Shown here in pieces: positions 1-11,293 of a stretch of 64,000 bases of DNA (position 1 is its first letter; each line of letters opens with the position of its first letter). A program made the translations under genes and the position numbers. This stretch comes from Lasioglossum baleicum (taxonomy: Eukaryota; Arthropoda; Insecta; Hymenoptera; Halictidae): contig NC_134934.1 in the NCBI RefSeq assembly GCF_051020765.1, positions 11,422,001 to 11,486,000 on the forward strand. The letters are read 5' to 3'. The notes under the pieces are model-generated. The model made no database searches and had not been told where the DNA came from. It saw nothing but the letters and a program-made list of their open reading frames with translations.

Positions 1-2022
1 GGTGTACATATAAGAAGTAACGATCATCCGGTCTAAGGGTGAAATTTACACCTCTGGACTCTGGAGCGGTGGACATTTACAAGAGAAATTTCCACTTATT
101 CGAAAGAGAGAAAAAGTTTCGGGAACGGTTAGGGGAACAAGAATTGAAAGACACGATTGTACAGCTGAGTTTGTAACTCAGGAGTCAAGGATGTCGATTT
201 GTTCGTAGTCGTGCGATAACTGAAAAACATTGGTCATCGAGGCCCGCTTTTATAGGCAGGAAGTGTCCGAAACATATGATACATACAGAAAATCGGCAGT
301 CCATAAAGTGATCAGCGTTTCATTTGGCAAAAGATCCAGCGGTATTTTTCGGGACGCAGCTTCGAAATCCTGTAGAATGAGAACTGGTGTTCCCGCGGTT
401 CTCCTGTGGGACGAGCTCCGCTCGCCCTAGTTTGCAGTAGGATCGAAAGGACAGAGGGTTCCCTTAGCCTCTGCCGAGTCACGATTCCATCGTCGAAGGT
501 ACATAACATGCTACCTAACCGAGCAACCTTGGCGCTGAACGAAGACAGAAAAAGGGCCGGCTGCTGCAGTATGGTCCTCGCCGCTCGAGATTTATCGAAG
601 CCGAACACCAACGCATTAACGATGGAAGAGAGTGAGAGGTCGAGAGACGAAGGTAACGAAGCGAGGGAGGAAAATCGACGAGAGGGTGTCGAGGAGAGGA
701 GGACATCGACCAACCTCTCCACCCTTAACCGAACACCCACACCACCGTTTCTTAGAGCCGAGGAGCTCCCTCAAGACGTGTAACGAATCAATCGAGATCA
801 GAGGCGAGCTTCGCCTGCCTCGCTGATAACTGGCCAACTGATAACACATTAAACACGTAGCCGACCGAAAATACAAAGCAAACGTTTCGAAATCCGTGCA
901 ATTAGATCATGGATACCTACACGGTTGTCCAAATATAATAGAATTCGCAAGAGCAACAACAATTTCTCTTTCAACAAATTCTCTTATTGTTAGCAATGCC
1001 GACGGGTCCAGAGAGAGTATCGTTCATAAGTAGACAGCGGATCTCTAAGCAAAATCAACAATTCTCTACCTGAATTGCAACAAACCGGAGTGACAGAAAT
1101 TGATTTTCTCTCTAATACGTTCAATAGGCTCTAAACAATATAACAATATATTTAAATTCGTTTAATGTTCTTAATGTTTTTAATTACACCTACTGATTTT
1201 GTCATATGTGCATAAAATCCGCCGTCTATTCGTAAGTATCGTTCGTGAACTCCATTTTTCGGATTATTACACAAACGGCAGATAAAGAGGAACATGTCTA
1301 TCATCGAATAAAAAATTCTCTGTATTACATTTTACACTTTACACACTCACAGATGCCACAAATACACAACGATCCGCAGTCTCCGCATTGAAACGATCCG
1401 CGGAGATTGTATTGTCACACTGTCAGCTCAATCTCGACAAAAATGTGTAATAAACCCAACATTTCTATTCAATTAAAGATTTCGAAGTTACGTGCAGAAG
1501 TTGCAGTGTTCTTCTCAATGTTCTTTCATTTATTCACAAGATTGAAGATACCAGTCGATAACGAAGCTGGTTATTTACGTGTACATCGATAACAAACACG
1601 CAATTATGTTCATTACGAATGCTTGCGCATAAACGATTGAAAGAGACTGAAACCTCGGCTCACATCAAACATTTCGCAGATGAATACTGATGGAATTCCA
1701 TGATTTTCATGATCAAGGGATGCAGAGGCGAAAGATGGCAGTTCCGTGCCTGTTCAGGGTTGTCTTGACTCTGCTCGGGCCTCTGGCAATGTCAACTGCG
1801 ATACTCCTAGAGACAGCAGAGCCAGGGTAGCTCAGAAAATCCGAGTTCCGCGGAGAAATGCAACGGCTTTCGCGCGTCGAATTAAATATGATCCTCGGGA
1901 CGTGATCGAGGCTAATCCTCGTTGCCGCAGAATCTAGCCGGAAATTCGATGGCCGCTTTCCCCGTGATCTTTGCTACCAGCTGAGCGTTGTAGATGCGAA
2001 CGATCCCTTGGAGGATGATCTC
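1..2022. other. intergenic, downstream of PNP
   Basis: No gene is recognised here. The open frames around 300-880 overlap one another on both strands and match no family I know. A TAGACAGCGGAT motif at 1031-1042 and an ATCCGCAGTCT motif near 1372-1382 match the ends of the short TIR element found in PNP intron 5, so a degenerate copy may lie between them. A TTTATT hexamer near 1527 could be the PNP polyadenylation signal on the minus strand; this is weak. Confidence 0.5.
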
Positions 2023-5000
2023 TTAGAGGCAGTTTCTTTCCGAGTTGATGATGTCCGACAGCCGCGTTACTACACGCGATAGGTACTCTTGCAGCAGAGG
2101 CTGTTTCGCTTTTCCTATGTCCATCACCTCTTCGTGGTTAACCTCGTCGTGGTTTTCATAGTCGATCACGCACTGGTTCGTGATTAGGCTGAATGTGAAC
2201 ACCTGCAGGTCGCAGTGTCTCGCAGTGATCACCTCGTGGACCGTGGACATTCCTAAAGATAGAATCAAATTGTCCCGTTCGATCATTTCCTCGCAACTTT
2301 GTCTTCTTGCAAGAGCAAATCAGAAATCAGACAAATAGACTGCGGATCTTGACGCGTTTATCAAGAAATTATAAAACAGTGAAGAGTTAGAAAAATTTCA
2401 GGAAGTCATTGCTGCTTTCCACAATCAATGCAAAACATTTTTATTTGGCATGAACATCCGCAGTCTAGAAATAAATAGGAAGGGATTGTACAGACCAACG
2501 GCGTCGACGCCGATCATCCTCAGCATCTTCAGCTCCGCCACGGTCTCGAAATTTGGTCCACCGAGACACGTGTAGACGCCCTTGTGAACCATATCCAAGA
2601 TGCCCATCTCCTCGGCTACTTGTTGGCCCATTTCTAACAGAGAACGGTCGTATGCCTTGTTCATCGGTGGAAATCTCGGCCCGAATCTACCGGGAACACG
2701 CAGAATCGTTACGAAATTGCCGGATCGTTGCCAACACCACCTCGCCTTATCTCTCGCTACAACTTCCGGAATTACGCTAACCCTTTGCACTCCTGTGTGT
2801 ATATCGAGCTTCCCTCCATATCAATTTTATTCGCAGAAATTCAGTCGTGAAGTAACGCAAGAGCCCGTTCTTCTCTCAACACATACATACTTCTCGCATT
2901 GGTAATACAGTTAGTATTAGTATTTAGAAGAGACTCCATGCGCCCTTCAAAATGAAGCAACTTCAAGTTGAAACTTTCAGGGAAGAGGGAAGAGGAACAC
3001 ACATTGGCAGACATATTTAACGAACTCTATTAATAAGAAGAGTTAGAAGAATGATGTAAGAAAGGAAGAGTTGTGAAGGACTCCCGTGAACTGCCAAATG
3101 AAAGGTCAAAGCAAGCTCGACCGTGAACGAACGAGTCGGGAAAGCAGACGTTGAAAATGAAAAGAGAGAATAAGGGAGAAGAGGAAGATAAAGAGAGACG
3201 GGGGGGGGGAGGGCCAGAAGGAAATTCTTACGTAAATACGTCAATCAGATTCTTTATGCCGGTAAGTAAATAGTTCGTCAATCGGATTCAAGGGGTTGTT
3301 CCGACAAAATAGATTAATTTTATTCGTTCCAGGACCTCGAGGACCTTCGTACTGGCAGGGCTCCGTTACCCTAGCCCCTTAGGACAAGGTTCCCTGGGTT
3401 CTGCGATCCGCGAACGAACCTCGTCGACGTCTTTGCTCTCGGAAACGAGCTCGAAACCCTTTGTCGGCTTCCCAGCCGACTCGAATTCATTGCCGTTCAC
3501 GCCGTGCAGCGGCCATCTTTCTTTTTCTCATTATTCCCTCCGGCTCGGTTTCTTCCCTGCTTCCCTTTATTCTTGCGATAGCGGAGGCGCAAAAATCCAC
3601 GGTCTAGCAATGTACATATATTTCTGTCTGCACCGTAATAATTTCATTATACATATGTACATACAGAGTGTACCAGACAAAGTGTTACAAGCCGTTTTCT
3701 CGGAATTCAATGAAGACATCGACTTAATTTTTTTTTTTAATTTTTAGTATGTATTCGATTCTTTTTTCAGGTAATTTTTGGGGGGAGGAAGGAAGTATTA
3801 TTGATTTTTTGTTATTGTGATCAGGATAACTATTCGTAGAGCAACGAAGAAAAAGGTTCAACAGTTTTTTCGTTAAAAAGAAAATGATTCTTTCGTGTCA
3901 TTAATTTTCTCATCTTAAATAATCTGATTTATTCTTTCGTGTTCATTAACCTCGCGGCCCGGATGAAAAATGTTTGTTTGCCGACCCTGCTTTAGAGCGA
4001 TTCGAGTGCAAAGGGTAAGTTTGTATCGACGGCAACGATTAGGCGTAATTACCAGTGCCAATAGATAAGCGCGAGTATGTAACACGAAAACGGTAATGGA
4101 GCTTGCGATGAAAAAATCGCACCGGGTGATTCGTGTAGGAATAGTCGTATAGCTCGTCTGGGACAGAACCGATAAGGAAGCGTGTGACGGGCGGGGGGGA
4201 TGAATGGTGCGACTAGGTGATACGTCGCGTCGCGCGGAGGCAGAACAGGAAGAAGATACCTGTCGTCGTTGGGTCCTTGAAGAGGGTTATTCCCCGCAAA
4301 ACCCATCATGTTCACGTGATCCTTCACCATCATAATGTCGCCAACCTTGTACGTGGGATTCAGACCTCCCGCCGCGTTTGTCGCAATCAGATGGGTCACG
4401 CCCACCAGCTTCATAACTCTGACTGGCATCGCGCACTGTGGATGGAAACGAGACCAACAGTCAGCTATAGCAATAGCATTCGCGATAAAGACACTCTGCG
4501 AAAACAAACACAAGATCCCCCTTGTCCTTGTCGTCCTCCGTTTGCAACCATATTTAACCCTTTGGAGACGAATGTCGCCATACTGCCGACATCAGGTCCA
4601 TCCATTTAATGTTTCAAGTTACAAACAGAATCATTTACAATCTCGTATACATTTTATATATTTACAATCTGTTCCAATAAGAGCTGCAGACTTTCATATA
4701 GAAATTAGCTACATGTATATTTGAAAAAATCCTTTTGAAGAATTTTATGCATTTACGACGAAAAATGAATAGGTGAAACTTCAAATAAGCAACAAACGTT
4801 TATCCAGCTCCATTCCCATGCAAATGATACGTATGTACATATAAACAGATCCGCTGTCTGTTCATCAGAGACCAGGGAACAGAGTCATACTGTATCAGTA
4901 TCAGCTTCAATATTGAAATGAGGAATTGAAATAAACAGAGAGATAGGTTTGCAGACGGAGGATTAATTTCTCTAATGACGACTCGACTGCGGATTTTATG

Positions 5001-8000
5001 CATGATACATAATTAATATTTGCGATTCAAAAGAACAGCGAGATACAAAAAATATTTTTGACCCACTGAAACGATTAAATGAAGGAATAAAATAAGTCAA
5101 TTGCAAGAGGGTGTCTCTCACCTTCCATAGCGGGTAGCCTTCGTAATAATGGAACCTGCCCTGCATGCACATGACCGGTACACCCCTCAGATAACCAAAC
5201 ACCATCTGACCTTTGTGACCCTGGACTGTGGAGACAGGGAAATGAGGTATCTCCTCGTAAGGGAAGCACTGCGTGTCCTCGAGGGAGTCAGCCAACGAAC
5301 CTGGACACAACTCGTTTTGCTCAATTGATCCTGTTTGGGAATACACAAACGATTGACTCGGAAAATACTCGGTACAAGCAGTAAGCTCTGTGTATAATTT
5401 GCAACCAGTCCCGCGTGTATTCCACGAGATCGTGTCTATGTACATATAAATGATTCCAATGCACTCGGAAAACCACCAACCTAATCCGGAGCCGCATATT
5501 ATCCCGATCTTCGGCTTTATCTTGATGCGATCCAGCAGGAACTGAGCCGACTCCTGAAGCGTCTCATACGTGTACCTGGAAGAAAGAACCGGGCATGTAA
5601 TTAACGCCATTTCGACTTATTTCATGTAGAATCACCCCCGCTTTTCTTGCTCTTCCGCTTCTTCAAATATACTATACGTAGATGAATTCACGAGACTCTG
5701 ATCTGTTTATCGCTCTACACTGAACTACTTGAAAACTCAGAGGCAAATTAATTTAACTCGGTGTAAACATGAAACTCGAGGAAACAGTAGCATAGTTTCC
5801 CAACGTTTTCTATTTCACTACCCCCTTTCAAAGTTTCCGTTGTTCGTTGCTCCCTTCGAGTAATGTATCTCTATTACGACCGTTCCCAAATCGAAGCTTC
5901 TGTTAGAGCAACCGAACAAATCCACTGTTCGGTACAGTACATATGCGCATCGTACAATCACCTATTGTTCGCTGAAAAGATCAGATAACTTTCCACCTCT
6001 GTACCGATCGAATCTTTGCAATGGCTGCGCCAGATCGAAAACAAATGAAAGTATAAATTGTATCATAGCACACTACAGTAATGTAAAAAAAAATTAGGTT
6101 CCTCCTTAAATAAGAAGTTAAAGCCTCAGGAAATCGAGCACGAACAATCGCCGATTGTTCGCTGAAAAGATCAGACAACTTTCCACCTCTGAACCCATCG
6201 AACTTTTACAATGGCTGCGCCAGATCGAAAACAAATAGAAATGAGAATGTAGGGGAACCGTGTAGCACGATTTTCGGGATCGCGAATCGATTCGAGCCTC
6301 GGGGGTCGTGGACTGATTTCTGGCCGGAAATACGTCCGATTTCAGTTTCGGTTCGGTCTCGCGCGAGGCTGGAAATAATAGTTTCTACGAAATCACAGGC
6401 ACGACCGCATAAATTGGCAAGATAATGGGAGCCGTCATAGTTGCCGCGAGAGGAACGAGTGGTTCGTTGCTCCCTGGGGCCAGCGCAGCGCCCGGTACAA
6501 TTTCGCGAAACGGGTGCAGTTGCCTGTTAAACTGCTAAAGAGGCTCGAGAATAGCGACGGATTTAAGCCGAACCCTGGGCTTCGGTTCGCAGGTATTACT
6601 AATCACGCATTGGCATACACTGGGGCCCGGGGACAAGCGCGCGCGATCGCGAACGGCGCGGCTCAGAGCTGCGTGTGTTTATACGAACACGAACACGAAC
6701 GCGTACACCTCATCTACTGTGCGTGCATTTACGCGTGCACGCACGCCGATACAGAATGCACCCGCCCGGACCGGTTCTACGCACAGATGCACACGCAGAA
6801 TTTCCGTGCATCCGAGCACATAAGCCGGCCCCCGCTACGCGTCACGCAATCGACAATTTCTCGCGATTCTATACAAATTTTCAACTACCTCTTGCACCCC
6901 TTTCGTACCCTATTTTCTCTAAACCTTCGCAAGGTAATGTGGGATCTCGGAGACCCCCGCTTCAGATATTTCAAAAGAATTTTTATATTAATACAATTAA
7001 ATCTGTTTGTTTGCTTTTTATCTTGTGTTATTCTCTATCCCAAAATTAGAAACGAGGCTGTTTATGAAATTCATTTGTCGGGGTCTAAGAGAACCCACCT
7101 TACTATTTATGTGCTATTAAACCTTACCTTGCGAGGTTTAATACTCTTTGCGAATCGACACACCATATTTCTGCGACGCCGAGTTGATCCGACTTTTTAA
7201 CTATTAATCGATGGCTGTAGCCAAGCCATTCAAGACAAGGCATGTTAAGAAACAGAAGACGATACCTAAGCTGACTGTAAACCGACTTTATAATAGCTTA
7301 CATCTATTTTATATAAATCATACTTTTCCTATCTTTCCCTAGATTCCCTCCACCCTTTCCCAGATGCTTCCCGTCGTCCTGCAAATATTGTGAAAAAGTG
7401 CATGTACAAGTGTATTCGAAGCGTGTCCGTAGCTCGGGCAATTATCGATCGTTTCAGAGCTGACGGCACCGGGATGCAAACCGCGAGAAGTCGTTTAAGA
7501 AATTCTGAATAAACAAGTTGCAGACACTCCGATGCTCGAGGACTATTAACATAGTGAAACTTTGGTGCGCCTTTGCGACAGAACATCAAAGACGATCCTG
7601 CTCGCGCTCGCGACCTGTTACAGTTTGCTTTCGGAAACTGGAGAGCGGTGGTAAACCGACGACAATAGCTCCGCCGCCACCTCGATCATTGCTGTTTCTT
7701 AACCTGACTACCGAGGTTTATGCAAATGCACAATTTTGCGGGCAAACTTGCTGAAATTTATCCCGAACGAACTTATCTTCCCCGTGCCAGAGCTTACGGT
7801 CAATTACAGATAACATTAAAACGAAGAGCTGCAACACGCTTACAATTAGACGGCGGAATTCAAGAGCACGCTTGTTTGCCCGATTAAACAATTGCGCGAA
7901 GAATGTGCACGCGACAGAAACTACATACTGACACAATTGAAAATGTTACGAATAGCAATCTCTTCTTTCGAGGAAGACGATGCCGAAGCATTTATTCGAC

Positions 8001-11000
8001 TAATTTATAACTTCGGGATTAAATTGTATCACAATTGTGCCCGTAATTATGAAAGTGGTCTGTCATATATTTCTTGTTTCGAAAATATATTTTTTTGTAC
8101 ATGTATTATGTGGTGATATTTCGATTTAGAAATTCATTAGTCTTGATCAGTGAATATTTATTATGAATTTCCGTGAAGGCTTCGTTTGTTTTAATTATTT
8201 ATTAATGAAGTTAACCCCTTGCCTTTAATCCCTTGAAAATGTGAAACATAAACAAAACAAAACAAAAGGGTTAACATAAACGTAGCCGTACGAAAACTAT
8301 GATATAATCAATTTTCTTAATCAGTTACGACATATTTTGGGGATAAGGACGTTCTAATCAACTGTGAAGGAAATGATAACGGCAAGAGAGGTTAAAAGAT
8401 TGATCTAAGAAATGGCGCGACGGTTTTCGTTCTTCGATCCCCTGGATCGAATAATCGCGGGGCCGAAGTGGAAATCACGGTGATAATCGGAATGCATACG
8501 CGTCACCCGTAAGGGACATCGAATAATGGGACGTTGAACGCGCTTGAATATGCATCCGCGTCGCCAATAGAGCCAGCCCGAACCCATCCCGCATTCAACT
8601 GCGAATCTGAGAATTGCTTCCCAGTTTCGACGTCGCGGCGCGGCGCGGCGCGCGTCTCGTGGAAAAGCTTTGATATAGCCGCGGGTATGCCAAACGTCAT
8701 TAGACCGACCGCATTCGCGGATGCTCCATCGTAAAACGGGATTGTACGGTCGCCCGTTATGAATGGGAAATGTGAGGTCGACGATTATTATAACGACGTG
8801 AATGCGCCCCGCCACGGCCCGGCTCCAGGGCATCGCACGAGAGGATTCAATGACGCCTCCGCGATTCTGTCCACAATATCGGTTGCTCTAATCCCGGATA
8901 CGGGATGTACGCCCGTCGCGCGTCGTAGGAACTCTCTCTCTCTCTCTCTCTCGTTGCTTCTCGGATTTAATCGCGTCTCGATGCTTCGCGTCGCGCCAAA
9001 TTAAGGACAACACATAACTTGATGGCTCAGCTCGCTCTAGATCGTTTGGATCACTTGCGACAAACAGGATCTTCGAGATAAGTAAGATACGACGACTTGG
9101 TTCTTTCTTTCGACTGGTTCTTTCAATCTGTGTTCTTAGCTACAGCATAGATTCTACAAACTTTCAACATTTAGATCGGGAAAGCATTGTGAAACTAGTA
9201 CTCGGGAGAATACGAAGACACTTTTTCCCCAACCCAATACATATAAACGTTTTGAATTGGCGTGCGAAGTCTCTTAACCTAAACATAATCCAGAACGTTT
9301 GGGGAAGACTGTCAAAAAAGAATATTATACGAAGGTGGAAAGCAGTACAGAGTACAGTACAGTATCCGAATTGAAATCAGCAATTTTAGAAGCTGGGAAA
9401 AGCATACATGAAAATGATATAAAAAATCTTGTATATAAGTTTGCCAAGAAGAATGATTGAAGTGGTACATACAACGTAAAGTCGTAAAGGGCAGTCCACG
9501 CATTACTAAAACTGCCAAAAATTGTGTAATTTTGTTGAACTCTAATACTTTTCTTATTTTATATTCAAAGTGCCTTATATCATTTTGCCCACGCTAAAAA
9601 TCAATTTTTGTAGAAATGATAAATGGTTTGAACGAGTTATTTAATTTTTAGTATATTATATTATATAAAAGTTTTAGTACCTTATTTTGTTGTACGTATA
9701 TTCACTTTCTACGTGTATATACGTATGTACGGATGAATGTTCATTTCTAAAAACATTGAGGTGTCTTATCATTTTGACCAACAGTGTATACGTACGCTCT
9801 GTATGGAACGGCCTCAGTAGGCGTGGCATCGTTGCTCCCAATCAGCATTCAGTGCACAGCTATTTACTAGTCAACCTAAATTAACGAACACACACTCTCT
9901 ATTCTGATAGCAATCTGAACTTGTACGAGGAGCAATGTTTCGAATAAAATAACATATCAGACAAATCCGTAGAGGACAATTTGCTGAAGTAGGCGTGGTT
10001 TCGTGGCCCTCGACGCCTCGGAAACACCTCCCCACGGAGCAACCAGTTCCCAAGACTAACCGAAATCTCAAATCGCTTTCAGAAAGGATAGATCCTACCT
10101 GCAGACATTTCGTTCAACTGTGACCACCGAAGAACCATTTTCGGGAACGTGTCCCATTTTCTCATCGCACGTCTCGCGAGGTGGATAAGAGCAACGTGGC
10201 GGTGGAAAGTCACGGGAACATGGGAATATCGAAAGCGGGGTCGTTTCAGGCGAAAGTTCCCGGGATCTGGCGAAAAAAGTTTAATGCCGCTCGGGTTTCT
10301 ATGCACCGATTCGAGCACGAGAACGCGGAGAGGGTGGAAAATGGCGGAACGCGACTGGTAAATATTAAATGTATCGACTATATAGAAAATTTATCCAGTC
10401 GGACAGCGAGCTAGTTCGAACGCGTTGCCGCTGGAACGTCGAGGATGCATTAAAAACGAAACAACTGAGACGGCGTGCAATCGACAGTCGTATCGAGTGC
10501 AACCGCATCTGGAAAATCATTGTTCTCGGATGCTCGAAAAAAAAGTAACTCTTTCGACCACATTATTGTCGCCCATTTTCACTAATCGGATGTTCGCGAA
10601 CAAGTTTATCAAGATCGCAATACACTTGAAACCACTCGAGCAATCATATAAATATACATACAACTCGATCATGTATACGTGCCCATAATTATGAAAGTAG
10701 CCAGAGTCATATATTTCTTGTTTCGAGATATTTCAAGGGTTGCATTTGAATAAATTGAAAAATATTTTTCCATGAATGTGTCATTTGACCGCCTGCGGAT
10801 TAATGGACTTGCGCTTTCTGAAAGTATTTAAAGAACTATTTCTTTCGAAAAATCGCGGCTTTCTCCGAACAATAACAGCGAGGACACGCGTTGACAGAAT
10901 GTGTCATTTCAGGCTGCGGATTAATGGACTTGCACTTTTACGCGCCGAAGAGAAGAAGCGCGATCGCGCGGCGTGTCAAATGGTTAATAGAGTGTTCGAG

Positions 11001-11259
11001 GAAATTGAAACGACCTTCGAACGAGCAATAATGATCGCGACGATGGAACGACGGACATCGATGTCCTGAGAAATCGATGCAGTCGAACGTCGTCGTGCAA
11101 CCAGTCGAATAAAATTCCAACGAGCGAGCGCCGAGTAAGCAGCGTTGTTGGCAGCGCTGTGATGTAACGTATTACGAAACCGCGAAGAAATATATCGACA
11201 CACGAGATAAATCTGCGATCAACACTGTCAACGCACCACCGTCTCCCTTTCTCTATCGT

Positions 11260-11293
<34 letters not shown>

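Noticed and set aside
312..880. Several overlapping open frames near the left edge
   Set aside because: They overlap on both strands, are Arg/Ser-rich as expected from GC-rich non-coding DNA, and show no family match.
6514..7200. 228-codon open frame in PNP intron 1
   Set aside because: No recognisable domain, a GC-rich first half and AT-rich second half, an inverted repeat inside it, and no splice or promoter context. Probably a chance open frame.
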